Assembly (NCBI RefSeq): GCF_004359215.1
Contig: NC_090619.1
Span: forward strand, 5,906,085 to 5,958,015
Direction: 5' to 3'
DNA: 51,931 bases
Source of the DNA: Bremia lactucae
Lineage: Eukaryota > Oomycota > Peronosporomycetes > Peronosporales > Peronosporaceae
How positions within the stretch are numbered: the stretch's first letter is position 1; each line of letters begins with the position of its first letter. This document shows, piece by piece, positions 21,124 to 32,222 of the stretch. Both the position numbers and the translations under genes were made by a program. The notes under the pieces were generated by a model. That model ran no database searches and was not told the DNA's origin. It worked only from the letters and a program-made list of their open reading frames with translations.

Positions 21124-22310
21124 TTGAGTGACCTTGAATGGAGAGCGATCGAACGAATGAGTTCAGCCGCAGGCGGGCCAGCCGTTGGCGCCATGATGTA
21201 CACTCTGGGAAGAGATGAACAGCATGCGGCCATAGCCAAGCTCATACTACACGAACTCGACGCGGCACAAGAGAAAATAGCCTTGCTTCACCAGCAAGGC
21301 TCAACACGCATATATGTGAGAGAACAGGGTGCTTAACAATTGGAACTGTTGAGACAGCAGCATGTAAATGCTGCTATTAGGCCGACGCTTCCGCGTCGAC
21401 CCGAAATTTTAAAGATAGAAAGCTCTAAGTTTAAGGCAGTCGAAGGCGACTTCCTCTTGAGATGGTTCGTCGAGTTAGATGACGCCATAGAAGCTCGTCG
21501 TTTCAGTGATGATGCGACGAAAGTAAAATTTGTCATGTCCAACTGAGCCGGACGTGCCAAATCTTGGCCTTGGGGCTCAAGCTTCACTACCGATTAGTCT
21601 TTGGGTCGTTTGAGGCCTATAAGACCCGGCTTCGACAAGCACTTGAACCGCCACTAGCCGAATTCGGGGTTTGAGCCGAGCTCCTAGATTTGAAGTAGGG
21701 CAAGCGTGACCTCTACGCTTATGCCCAGCATACACGATACCTGCTCAGTTGTATCGTGAGTCATCCAATTGATGAACAAACACAGGTAACTGTGTTTATT
21801 AAAGGCCTTACAGACGGTCCCGTTAAGACACACCTGTTCGGCTTGAACTAGAGTCGCTTGGTTAAGCAATCTCTATAGCGTAACAGGAGGACTTCAGTCT
21901 TGAACAGGCCTTTTTCTACTCTGGTGCATATCGTCAACCTAGACGACAAGAAAACGGAGCTCCAGAACCCATGGATCTCTCGTTGTAGAGTGCAAGAAAC
22001 CTTGCTCTTTATGTTGCAAACGATCATAAAAATGTAATCGTTGTCAAAAGACGGGCCACTACGCCTATGAGTGTCGTACCCCACGGCCAGCCAGTGCCTC
22101 TCATTAGGAACAGAGGAGGGCGCGGATCCGATGCTGTTGCGAAATTGCAACGGCGAGATGGGTCGTAAGAAAACGGTCGGGGTCAGTAGGAGCGGAGCGC
22201 CCTGCTGATCTAGCAACGTCAATGAAATGTGCAGGCCTTTCGGCGAAAGTTGCTCCACACACACAAACATTGTGTGTGACTGCCACCGAGGATGAGGTCA
22301 ACCACATCAC
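21124..22310 (+). pseudogene. Gypsy gag remnant (second element)
   Basis: Broken gag: 21124-21336 (N-terminal helix region with MSDLEWRAIERMSSA), 21340-21546 (FLLRWFVELDDAIEARR), then further pieces to a zinc knuckle CNRCQKTGHYAYEC near 22030-22070. The gag tail ENGRGQ ends at a TAG (about 22187) inside the conserved hairpin. There are several in-frame stops. Confidence 0.7.
22168..22207 (+). promoter_or_regulatory. Degenerate -1 frameshift signal, second Gypsy
   Basis: AGAAAAC (22168-22174) stands where other copies have A-AAA-AAT or A-AAA-AAC (one substitution). A 9-nt spacer follows, then hairpin 22184-22207 with arms CAGTAGGAGCG and CGCCCTGCTG, which keeps pairing through a T-G wobble and a bulged A. 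Confidence 0.5.
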
Positions 22311-22329
22311 CCTGTAAATAAAAGTGTCA

Positions 22330-22860
22330 AATAAATTGCCACTTAAGTCGCTAGTCGATTGTGGGGCGTCGAATAATTATATGAGACGCCAATGCCTTCG
22401 ATTAGCTTTGCCAGCGCTCTGAAAGATCGCAGGCTCAAAAATATTGAGCGCGATATCCCTCTAAAGAGGATGACAATGCGCCTAGCAACAGGCGCATCTG
22501 TGACAGTGAAGAACCGTGTAGTTGGTATTCAATACACTTAAATGGTAAACAGTACGACGATGATTTCATCGAACTAGATTTATGTGACAAATTTAATGTC
22601 ATCCTTAAATTACCATGGCTCAGAAGAACGAGCTATGTATCAATTGGCAGCATCAAGCTGTTACGATGTCCGTCTCTTGTTTATCAGATGGCCAACTGAT
22701 TAACGTGTTGGAGCGTCCACAAGCGTGTGGGTGTCCTACGAGTGAGTGCGATGGCCTCCCTTGAGGGTCGGTCGTTTACATGACCACACAAGACTTCAGT
22801 GTGATTACACAACACATTGTAGAGTTAGATTCCGACAGCTGTGTACAAGCGCAGGCAGAG
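22330..22860 (+). pseudogene. Gypsy protease remnant (second element)
   Basis: Contains the active-site phrase LVDCGASNNYMRRQ, then frameshifts. The text matches the family-A protease up to CGCAGGCAGAG, where the antisense Copia fragment begins. Confidence 0.65.
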
Positions 22861-22864
22861 TTCG

Positions 22865-23617
22865 TCTTTCACACAGAATTTGTTGAACTTCTTGCTGCAG
22901 TATTCACCACCATTGTCGCTTCGAATCCAGCGGATCCGAGTTCCCAACTGCGACTCCATAAATGCATTGTAATCCTTAAACTTATCTACTACCTCGCTCT
23001 TTCGCTTGACCAGGTAGGCTTGAACATAACGTGACCAGTTATTGATAAACACAACGATGCATCGGGCCCCGCCCTTGTAGTTGGTCCCATCAAGTCGCTG
23101 TGTACCACCTCAAGGGGTGAGTTGTCTTCACCACACTTCCAGATGTCCTTGCATATTTCGAAACACACATCTTACCACATGCACACCCCTCGCATGGGCC
23201 TTCTGACACTGCTGACGATGAATTTGGCGGCACACCGTCTGCTATGTTGCTCAGTGCTTCTATACGGTCAAGCGCAACATGGCCAAGTCTGGCATGCCAT
23301 AACAATGAATCATCGATGGAAGTCGTGGCCAAATTTGCTTTATTGTTGTTGGACTTGGACTTGGTAGAGCTCGCTAAGCTCAGAACATATAGCTTCCTCG
23401 AACGTTTCCCACGGGCGGCCTCTTGACCTTCGAATTAAATTGAGCACATCTTATCTTCAAAAAGAACTTCTGCTCCACGCGCTGCAAGCGCCGACACAGA
23501 TAGTAGCTTGCGGTCTAAGCCCCGAATGAAGACACATTGTTGACAATCGCTGTCCTGCCGCTCTCAAGTATTAAATTGACTGATCCAGTACCACGCACAG
23601 GCAAGCGATTACCACTA
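22865..23617 (-). mobile_element. Copia pol fragment inserted in Gypsy
   Basis: About 753 bp of Copia pol in antisense, with no LTR. On the minus strand it contains the GAG-pre-integrase motif LLWHARLGHVALDRIEALSN with C-x2-C (CEGCACGK), then the integrase core start WSRYVQAYLVKRKSEVVDKF and RWIRSDNGGEYCS. It is flanked by the 6-bp direct repeat AGTTCG (22859-22864 and 23618-23623). Gypsy sequence resumes at once on the right (CTCGAATAAGTTGAGTGG). Reading frames are partly open but truncated at both ends. Confidence 0.7.
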
Positions 23618-23999
23618 AGTTCGACCGCTCGAATAAGTTGAGTGGTACGAAACAAGAATGCTTACTTGTAAAGCAACATCCAAGACAATTTAAAATGCCC
23701 GTCTACAAGAGACAGTGCGAAAGACTGGAAAGTCGATCGTAGAGGATCTTGTGTGGTAGCACAACCACAGCTAGAGGAAGTTGGGAATATTACTTTCCGA
23801 ATAAACTTGAGGGAATAAGTCCCCAAGGATCTGTGGGAATGAGTCCCCAGATACCTGAGGTCAAGAGTCCCAGTTACCTCTGGAAATAAGTTTCAAAGAA
23901 AACAAATTTAAGCAATAAATGTCTTAGCAAACAATGAATCAAGTCTAGGCGCTTTCACACTTGATCTAATAGCACCTTCGAAGTAGATTTCGGAGATAA

Positions 24000-25110
24000 C
24001 TCAGATGCCAACGCTTGAGCCGAAACGGTTCTGCGTGATTTGCGCAGTAGCAAAGTCAAGCAGATCTGCGTGTTTGTCACAAATGACAACTACGTGACCG
24101 ATGTTCGGTCGGCAATAGTATTTTCGGAGAACGAACGGATTTTCAGCAGCTCATCGATGGACGAAAGTATCCTAAATGAGAAGACTCGGATTGAACGTCT
24201 TACGTCCGATTCCTTGGAGGTTTTGAAGACAAACCCTTTATATAAAGATTTAATATACTTTAAGGATGTCTTCCCTGAATCAATACCGTGCGAGTTGCCT
24301 AAGTAAAAGGGACTTGACACGATATCGAACTAATCCCAGGTTCGAAGTACTGTTCATGAAGCAATGGCCATTGCCTTGTGAACAAGTATAAGTGATTGAC
24401 AAATTCGTTGCCGATCGCTTAGCAGGGGGCTATGCGAGGGAATCAACTTCCCTACATAGCTCTCCGACCTTCTATGTGCGTTGAGCTACAGGAGGATGGC
24501 GAATTGTGCATGCGTTCAATAAATTCAATGCTGCAACGGTACCGACTCAAGCGCCGATACCACGTAAAGACGTAATCATGGTATGTCAAAGAGTGCTATC
24601 TTTTCGTCAATGGATCGGATGGGCGGATTCTATCAGATCCTTATGCGTGAACAAGATATCACGTTCACAGCAGTAAGCACCCAAAGCGGTATGCTATGGT
24701 AGTGGCTAGTTGTGCCACAGAAACTAAATAAACCCTACCGAATTTAACAGATGTGTAAGAATCTGTTGAGATACGTGCGAAATTTCGGACGGAGTCATTC
24801 TAATGATGTCTTTGTATACAGCAGAGATGGAAAGTCGAACGTTAAAGTACATAGTACCCATGTCCGAAAGTTTCTTACACTTATGCGTAAGCACAAGTTG
24901 TATGCAAATCTCAAGAGGTGTATATTCGCTGCAAGCAAAATACCACTTCTTGGGCGCATCATGGATAAACACGTTGTACGTTCGGATCCAGAAACGATCA
25001 AGGCGATCACTGATTGGCCTGTTCCAGTCGATGTAAAGGGACTTCGAAAGTTCCTTGGCTTAGCGGCGTACCTGCACAAGTACTCACGCAATTATGCCGA
25101 ATGACAGTAC
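24000..25110 (+). pseudogene. Gypsy reverse transcriptase remnant (second element)
   Basis: Linker VRSAIVFSENERIFSSSSMDES, then RT pieces: FSSMDRMGGFYQILMREQDI, the catalytic strand degraded to NDVFVYSRDG (family form YFDDVFVHS), HKLYANLKRCIFAASKI, and GLRKFLGLAAYLHKYSRNYAE. One catalytic aspartate has become asparagine, and several stops break the frame. Confidence 0.7.
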
Positions 25111-25199
25111 ATATTTCTTCTATGTTGAAGAAACATGTAAAGTGGTCATGGAACGCTGATTGTCAGTGTCCGTTGAGAATATCATGCAAAGCTTGATGC

Positions 25200-25640
25200 A
25201 ATCGCCAATCCTGGGAATTGCGGACCAAGAGTGACCTTCTCATGTGGTATGTGACGCCAGCGGCTGTGCGCTAATGCAATATGGCACAGACGGCGCAGAG
25301 CGCGTTGTTATACCAGTCGCTTCAGCTTCAACCAGCTAAACGCAACTATCCAGTGCATGACAAGGAAATCCTTTAATGAAATACGTACTGGCTGAATTTA
25401 GGGTCTATCTCTTCGAAGATAGACCGTTCATTCTATATCCGGACCATGCTTTTTAACGCATGGCCGTATACAGTCCACACCTCTCGCACAGAATGGCGAG
25501 ATGGTTGTTTTCTTCGCGAATTATATCTTCTTGGTGGAGTATAAACCAGTACGACTTAAGGTCGTCGATGATGCCCTTTCGCGCCGGTCTGGTTTTGAGC
25601 GGCTGTGCATATCAACAGTGAGCAGAAGGCCACTGCTGCA
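25200..25640 (+). pseudogene. Gypsy RNase H remnant (second element)
   Basis: Degraded copy of the region at 47697-48191; recognisable phrases are the counterpart of QLQPAERNFPVHDKEL and a final VEYKP-like segment. Many frame breaks. Confidence 0.5.
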
Positions 25641-25840
25641 ACAATGAGTGTTTTGTCGTCAACATTACTCGGCAACGTTAGAGGAGCTTATCAAGAAATT
25701 AAGGCGCTTAAAGGGCTGATGAATTATCTTAGAAATCTATTTCAACAATCCTTAAAATAATAGTCGAAATTGTAGAGATCCTTAATAGATCCATTCACAA
25801 CACGCAATGAGTCACTGTGTTATACAGCCATTGCGGGCGA

Positions 25841-25929
25841 CACACCTCGTGTCGTCATCCCCACACCTCGTGTCGTCATCCCCACCCATAATGATTTGCA
25901 TTTAGGTGGGGATGACGACACGAGGTGTG
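25841..25929. repeat. Tandem duplication plus 24-bp inverted repeat
   Basis: A 21-bp unit (CACACCTCGTGTCGTCATCCC) is duplicated at 25841 and 25862. The second copy (25862-25885) is perfectly inverted at 25906-25929, with a 20-nt loop between. The homologous sites in the other Gypsy copy have a single short sequence here, so the structure arose in this copy. Confidence 0.9.
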
Positions 25930-25999
25930 AAGATCATGTATGAGTACCACAATGCACCAATAGTGGCCTTCGTGGACGTGAGAAGACCCTATCTTACTA

Positions 26000-27345
26000 T
26001 CTTACGATAAGTCGCGACTTCTACTGGCCACGCCCGTACGATGTCATCCGTAAGTACATACGTGTTTGCGAAGTTTGTCAATGGGTCAAGCTCGGTACTT
26101 CATCTCATGCTCCATTACAATCTCTTCCTGTCCCGGCAGAGTGTTCGCAGTCTGTATCAATAAACCTCGTCTTCGGATTTCCCGACGACGAACATAAGAG
26201 CAATAATATTTTTGTTTTCGTTGATTGTTTCAGCAAAAACGGTACATCTTTCTGTTCGCCCAAAGGCTGTGCTCGTGTCTTTGTTGACACGATATTTCGA
26301 CTCCATGGGTCACCTCGCGAACTGGTCTTGAATAGCGACCGTAAATTTACGACGAATTCTGGCAATCTGTGTTCAATTCACTTGGAACACAGTTGAAAAT
26401 GTCAACTTCTGATCATTCTGGAAAAAATGGTCAAATGGAGCATGCAAACTGTATTCTCGAAGAGATATTTCGCGGATACGTCCAATCTTTTACGAGTTGG
26501 AACGAGTTATTGCCGATGGTAGAGTTTGCCATCAACAATTCTGCGCAGGATTCTACAAAGCATACAATATTTTCGTTGATGGCTTACGCAATCCTTTCAT
26601 ACTCACCTTATTTGAGAGTGACTAGTATTTAAGGGTGGAGGAACTCGCTCGAGCAAAAAACTTTCTAGCTCTTGCTCATCACGCATTAACACTAAGGTCA
26701 ATGCAAAGAATACCAAGTAACATTGAAGTGGACAAACTCAGTAAAAACAATATTATCTTAATGACTTTGATAACGATGCTAAAAGACTCAGCATCAAAAA
26801 CAATATTATTAATGAGAACGATAATACTTTCAAAATTAAGATATTGATATCTCCGCAGTGCGAGCCAGTCGCACTGAAAACAAAAAAATAAAGTCGTGTC
26901 AGCAGAACCGAAAACAAAAAAATAAAGTCGTGTCAGCAGGACCGACAGAAACGGAAGTGGAAAAAATGGAAGAGCAAACATACTTTCATTTATGTTAACG
27001 ACCTTGTTCCTACTGTTTACAGTAAACCTACCAAAACATGAAGTGACGAATGTAGGCAGAAATAATTTACTGCTCAGGTATATCGGCCCGTTTCGTGTAC
27101 TACATCGCCAAGAAATGCGTACACGATCGATCTGCCTCGTAGTATGCGTACGCATCCTACGACGAGACCCATCCTCTCGACAGAAGGTCTATCTTAGAAC
27201 GAGCGCCTTCTGCGCTCGTATAAGGATCGGAGGTTCTCAATCCCTTGACGCATCTCACAAGAGCTTAGTATCCTCCAACGAGGATCTTTCAGGGAGAGGC
27301 TTCCTAAGGGGCATAAACTGCACTCTGAAAACAGCATGGGCATGA
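26000..27345 (+). pseudogene. Gypsy integrase and C-terminal remnant (second element)
   Basis: Integrase zinc-binding end (CEVCQWVK), core phrases FGFPDDEHK, VFVDTIFRLHGSPREL and EEIFRGYVQSF, then a chromodomain-like tail near 27050-27180 (YIGPFRVLHR). Frameshifts and stops throughout. A 34-bp direct tandem repeat occurs at about 26876-26943. Confidence 0.65.
26876..26943 (+). repeat. 34-bp tandem repeat
   Basis: Two copies of a unit starting GAAAACAAAAAAATAAAGTC, offset by 34 bp, with two base differences visible. Confidence 0.8.
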
Positions 27346-27353
27346 GTCCTCCC

Positions 27354-28196
27354 TCACAAGAGGCAAGGAGCCATTGCCTCTCTAGACAAACGTTGCAATT
27401 TGTAGCGTGCACCGACTACGGTCCGTTTCTCGAACCGTTTACGAAAGTTATTTAGCTTGTCAAGCCAGCCCTCACGGCATATGTTTTGCACATTCTGTAC
27501 AAAGGCTGTCCAAGCTTGGAACAAAGGTTTGACATCCTTTGCCCGCTTAGAAGAATACCACCGATGCCGGGAAAAGGCATCGATGAAGAATTCCGTCTCA
27601 TCCTCACTAGGCTTGTGAAGCCTGGATGAGTCGAATAACGGAATATTATATCGATCGTTGGTCATAACAGACAAACGAATTAGGTTAAACTTGGAGAGCA
27701 ACCAAGGCCTCTTTTCAGGAGCGAACCGCAACATATTGCGGTCCCTCTCCTGTTGGCTCATGTAAACGTTAACGTTAAGTTGGCCCTTTAAGCAATCCCT
27801 AGAATCACTCATTTCCTGGTGATGCAAACCAGCACCACCAGCAGCACTCTTCCCTTCGCGACCACTTAGTCCCTGGTGACGCATACTAGCGTCACCAGAG
27901 TGATCATCGCCCACGGAGTCAGCATTATATGACTTCCCACCAAAGAGGTCCAATGAGTCGAACAACCTCGTCATCACCTCTAGGATTGTCACATTAGACC
28001 CCGTAGGTTTAACGGGCGTGGCCCCGGGTGAACCGGAAGCCATGACAGTAGCGAATGAGTCGGGCGATTGCGCCGACTTGTGCCAGTCACCTACTATGGG
28101 AGTAGCAGGAGGCTTGTCACCGTCACCTGCAATGGGACTAGCAGGTGACTTCTTCCAGTTAACTCCAATTGGAGTAGGAGGTGACGCGCTCCCCAC
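27354..28196 (-). CDS. Antisense accessory ORF of unknown function inside a Gypsy element
   Basis: Open for 280 codons in an element whose other genes are all broken. No ATG is present at the upstream edge (the frame opens after a TAG); the first good ATG is at 28043, giving 229 aa. The N-terminal part is proline-rich and repetitive (SPIAGDGDKPPATPIVGDWH). The C-terminal half is basic and helical, with RHRWYSSKRAKDVKPLFQAW and LDKLNNFRKRFEKRTVVGAR. I recognise no domain. It lies between the integrase end and the 3' LTR in antisense, the place of accessory antisense ORFs in some plant Gypsy lineages. It could be a captured host fragment, an accessory protein, or part of another element. Confidence 0.45.
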   Translation of the reverse strand: MGSASPPTPIGVNWKKSPASPIAGDGDKPPATPIVGDWHKSAQSPDSFATVMASGSPGATPVKPTGSNVTILEVMTRLFDSLDLFGGKSYNADSVGDDHSGDASMRHQGLSGREGKSAAGGAGLHHQEMSDSRDCLKGQLNVNVYMSQQERDRNMLRFAPEKRPWLLSKFNLIRLSVMTNDRYNIPLFDSSRLHKPSEDETEFFIDAFSRHRWYSSKRAKDVKPLFQAWTAFVQNVQNICREGWLDKLNNFRKRFEKRTVVGARYKLQRLSREAMAPCLL

Positions 28197-28429
28197 AGTA
28201 GACCCATTAACGTCTGCTAAATCAGTAGCCTGTGAGGTCGCAAAGCTAGCAGGCTACGCGCTCGGGATTTGATACCATCCGCAAAAAAAATGAATTTTGA
28301 ATAAAACAACAATAATGCAATCAAACTGGAATCATAAAAAAACAATAATAATTTTTTAAGGGAAAGATATCATTATAAGCTTCTGTCACTCCACATCAGT
28401 CGCTATTGTGACTGTTTGTTCAGGGATGA

Positions 28430-28966
28430 TGTGACGGGGTGTCCCGTTACATAATTATTATTATTTACAAGAGATATAAAAAAATATTATTTTTAATAAG
28501 AGGCATAATAAACATTATTTTTCCTCGGTGAGGGAATTAGTAAAAAAGTACAAAATTATTATCTGTCATTAATTTTGACTTATAAGTTCCAATATTACTA
28601 AATTTGGTTATATTGACGCAAAAGACATTAGCTCTATTGTTTAGTTGATTTAAGTTTGAATTAACCCCGCCATCGTTACAAGACACGATTAGGCGTCGCG
28701 CGAGGTGGTGCCATACATATTTAGTTATTAATATGTTCAATTCAGTAGATAGAAGATCGTTATTAAAGAACTGAAAACATTAATAAAGTTTAACCTTTTC
28801 CCTGTTCTAAAGCCTTGCATTTATCTTTAGTAGCTAAGACTTCTTTGCGACTCAGTCTCTTTCTGCACGTCGTGTACGTGAAGTAGTTGAGACACTCAAC
28901 CTTCACTGTAATCAGTTTAGGTTGTCTAGTACTGGTATCAGTACTATGGAAAGGTGCCTCGTTACA
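28430..28966 (+). repeat. 3' LTR, second Gypsy element
   Basis: Starts TGTGACGGGGTGTCCCGTTA and ends GGTGCCTCGTTACA. Directly homologous to 20506-20992 at both ends, but the block about 28591-28761 matches the 5' LTR only as reverse complement. Confidence 0.7.
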
Positions 28967-29262
28967 TTTTTGATAACGAACTTGTTGTAAAGGTTCATAT
29001 TCTTGCGAACACAAACCGAATGTGCATAACTTCTGGACTTAAGTAGAAACGATTGATGAGTACGAGTTGAATGTATTTTTCTTGGCGGTAGGATGATACA
29101 TCATTGCAATACAGATCATGTTCAAGCGACGCCAAGATTTTTTTTCGGCCTTATAATAAAAGTCATCCAAATGTAAACTTGGTATCGCGCATTATTTTGT
29201 CAATAATAGTAATTGTACCTAAGTGTAGCTTAAATAGGTCACCAGCGTCCAGCTAAACAATC
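28967..29262. other. Short AT-rich stretch without recognised features
   Basis: Lies between the second Gypsy 3' LTR and the truncated end of the next minus-strand element. No ORF, RNA or LTR end is seen. Confidence 0.5.
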
Positions 29263-31878
29263 CTATAACTCACATCCTCGTTCATCCAAATAGCAAGCGT
29301 TGCCGCACCGAATCAGGGAACACATCCTTAATTTTGATCGAATCCTTGTAAAAAGATTTGAATTTATAGGAATTCCAGAATTAAGACGTAAATCATTTGA
29401 TTTGAGTCTACTCATCGAGGACACTTTCGTCCATCGATGAGCTGCTGAGAACCGTTCGTTCTCAGAAAATACTATTGCCGACCGAATATCGGTCACGTAC
29501 TTGTCATTTATGACAAGTTCGCAGATCTGTTTGACGTTGCCACTACGCAGATCACGCTAGAACCGATCCGGTTCTAGCGTTAGCAATTGAGTTATTCTTG
29601 AAGTTAACTTCGGAGGAGCTATCAAATTAAGTGTATAAACGCCTACACTTATTCCGTTGCTTACCAAGATATTTAATGTCTCAATTTCCATTTACAAACT
29701 TATTTCCAAAGGTACCTGGGAACCTTTGACCGCAGATTTTGGGGACTTATTCCCTCAGATCCAGGTGACTTGTTCTCTCAAGGTTATTTTGGGGAGTATC
29801 CGCTCTAACGGCCTCTAGCTGATGTTGCGCAGCCACAGCATGATTCTCTACGATCGACTCTATAGTCGATTTAGGACTTTCGCGCTGTCTCTTATTGGCA
29901 GGCATTTCATGTTCTCTTGGATGTTGCTTTCTAAGCAAACATCCTTCGTTTCATCAGGCTTAATCGAGAAGTCGACCGCCTGCGCTTGTGTACAACCGTA
30001 GCTTATTAGTTCCACGTCACAATGGGGGGCTTGCCAATGCTTGCGCACAGCCGTCGAAATCTGACCCAACAGCGTGATGGCCGTCACACTGAACTTATTT
30101 TGCATTCGTACTAACGACCAAATCACAAGTGGGGCCATTGCAATCGCTCGAAGGACATCGACACGCTTGTGCATGCTCCGAGACGTCCATCCGATGACCA
30201 TCTGATGAAGGAGAGGCAGGCATCGTCACGGCATAATGCCGTCACTTTATGTAAGGCTCGTACTTTCTTAGCCATGGTATTCCAAGGATAATATGAAATT
30301 TGTCATCCAAATCCAATAAGGTGAAGTTATCATAATACTATGCACTTTTAACGTGTATTGGAAACCAATTACACGTTTCTTTTCTGTTACACATGCGCCT
30401 GCTGCTAGTCTCACTGTCATCCTCGTTTGAGGATTATCGCGCTCAATAAATTCGAGCCTGCGATCTTCTAGCGATTGGCGTCGGATGAAAATGTTCGGCG
30501 ACCCACAATCAACTAGGAACTTTAGTGGCAATTTATTTGCCACTGCAATTTTAAGGTGATGAGGTCAACCCCATCATCTGGGGCAGTCACACACAATATT
30601 TGTGTGTGTGGAGCAAGAACCAATACGGCGCTTCGCACCTACTGACCCCTAACGTTTTTTGACGATCCACTCGTTGTTGCGATTTCGCACAGCGTCGGAT
30701 CCGCGTCCTCTGCTATTCTTAGTGGGGAATCGGTCTCATCGCTCAGTGTTTTTCGGCGGCAATACACTCATTAGCTTAGGGGCCCGTCTTTTGACACCGA
30801 TTGCATTTTTGCAATCGTTTGTGACTTGAAGAGCGAGGCTCGCTCTCCACATAAGAGAGGTCCATTGTTCGGGACCTCTGTTTTCTTGTAGTCTATATGG
30901 ACGCTAGGCTCCAGGGTGGACAAAGACCTGTCTTTGAATTTTACCTAATTTCTAACTAAATTCTTAATTCCAAGCTGAAGTGGTCCTGTTCCGCTTTACA
31001 GATCGCTTGGTCGAGCGACTCTAGTTTAAGCCGAAACAGGTGAGTCTTAACAGGGCTGTCTGCAAGACCTTTGATGGACACAATGACCTGTGTTTGTTCA
31101 TCAACTGGATGACTCACGATACAAATGACCAGGTATCGTGTATGCTGGGCATAAGCGTAGAGGCACCGCTTGCCCTAATTCAAATCCAGGAGCTCGGCTC
31201 GAGAGCTGAATTCGGTACGTGGCGGCTCAATGTTTGCCTGAGCTGGGTCTTAATGACCACATACGACCTAAAAAGCAATGGGTCGTGAAGTTTGAGCTTA
31301 AGCCCAAGATTTGGAACGTTCGGTTGAGTTCGACATGCCACATCCCACTTTCGCAGTACCATTAATGCGGCGAGTTTCAATGGTGTCGTCTAATTCAACG
31401 AACCATCTTAGCAAGGATCCGCCTACGACTGCCTTGAATTGAAGGATTTTAATATTTAAGCTTTCTGGCCAACGCAACAAAAATTCGTCGGCCCGCTAGC
31501 AGCATGTAAATGCTGCTGTCTTAACAGTTCCAACAGTTGAGCACTCTATTTTCTTAAAACCTCTGCGCGATGAGAGACTTGCTAGTGAATAGGTTACCTA
31601 TTTCGGACCAAGTCGAGGCCATGCTGTATGAACTCGGGGACAGACGCATGTTGTTCGTCTTTTTGTAAATCAAACAAAATTGCGCCTAAGACTGGCCCGC
31701 CTACGGCCGTACTTATACGTTCGACTCTTTCCATTCGAGATCACTACAGTGAGTGACCCTCTCACGCGTTGCGTGGAAGTCTTCTTGACGGGCGTGAGAG
31801 CTCAAACCTTCTTCAACCAACACGTCCATGTTGGAAGAACGTTCATGGCCGTTAAACGGATTACGAAGTGGTACCAGG
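29263..31878 (-). mobile_element. Truncated minus-strand Gypsy (gag, PR, start of RT linker)
   Basis: Reading right to left: PBS next to the LTR, gag remnants (about 31560-30650, with RWFVELDDTIETRRIN), a degraded zinc-knuckle region, the frameshift-signal site (30660-30621), protease (30543-30268, LKFLVDCGSPNIFIRRQSLE, where the usual DCGAS is DCGSP), a linker, and the pre-RT phrase TDIRSAIVFSENER (about 29496-29440). It stops near 29263 before RT proper. Many frame breaks; pseudogene. Confidence 0.7.
30621..30660 (-). promoter_or_regulatory. -1 frameshift signal, truncated Gypsy
   Basis: Minus strand: A-AAA-AAC (30660-30654, the classic strongest type of slippery heptamer), 9-nt spacer, then hairpin 30644-30621 with arms CAGTAGGTGCG and CGCCGTATTG, partly weakened. 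The gag tail KNVRGQ ends at TAG in the stem, matching the KNGRGQ tail of other copies. Confidence 0.6.
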
Positions 31879-32222
31879 TGTAGCGAGGGCTTCAGTACTA
31901 GCCAACATGCACTGATCACCGTGAAGGTGAGGTGAATACCTTCAAGTACATGACGTGCAGAGGAAAGCTTTAAGTAATCAACAGTCTTAACTAACAAAGT
32001 CAATACTAATAAAACTTAGTACAGGGAAAAGTAAAACCAAATCAATAAAAGGAAATGCTGCGGAAATTTGCAATTATTACAACGGACACACCTCTTCAAA
32101 TAGAATTTTGTGTTCAGGCGTAAATCTCTTCTATTGTCTTAGAAAAGCAGAACCGCGGAGTTTTGAATATCGTCACTTGAATTGACCATCAAAATCTACG
32201 ACTAAACTCCTTTGGGTAAAAG
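31879..32222 (-). repeat. 5' LTR (partial) of the truncated minus-strand Gypsy
   Basis: Starts TGTAGCGAGGGC on the plus strand, next to a PBS-like TGGTACCAC (minus, two bases away). The outer end is not clear, because another LTR fragment begins at 32223. Confidence 0.5.

Larger units (their letters stand above)
20506..28966 (+). mobile_element. Decayed plus-strand Ty3/Gypsy element with nested insertions
   Basis: Two LTRs (20506-20992 and 28430-28966) enclose gag, protease, RT, RNase H and integrase remnants in the canonical Gypsy order. Extra material is an antisense Copia fragment (22865-23617) and an antisense ORF (27354-28196). Every domain carries stops or shifts. No matching target duplication is visible (TGCTT before, TTTTT after), so the ends have diverged or recombined. 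Confidence 0.75.

Noticed and set aside
25841..25929. CRISPR-like array
   Set aside because: Only two direct units plus one inverted, no spacers, eukaryotic retroelement context.
20506..28966. Target duplication for the second Gypsy
   Set aside because: TGCTT on the left and TTTTT on the right do not match, even allowing small shifts of the LTR edge.
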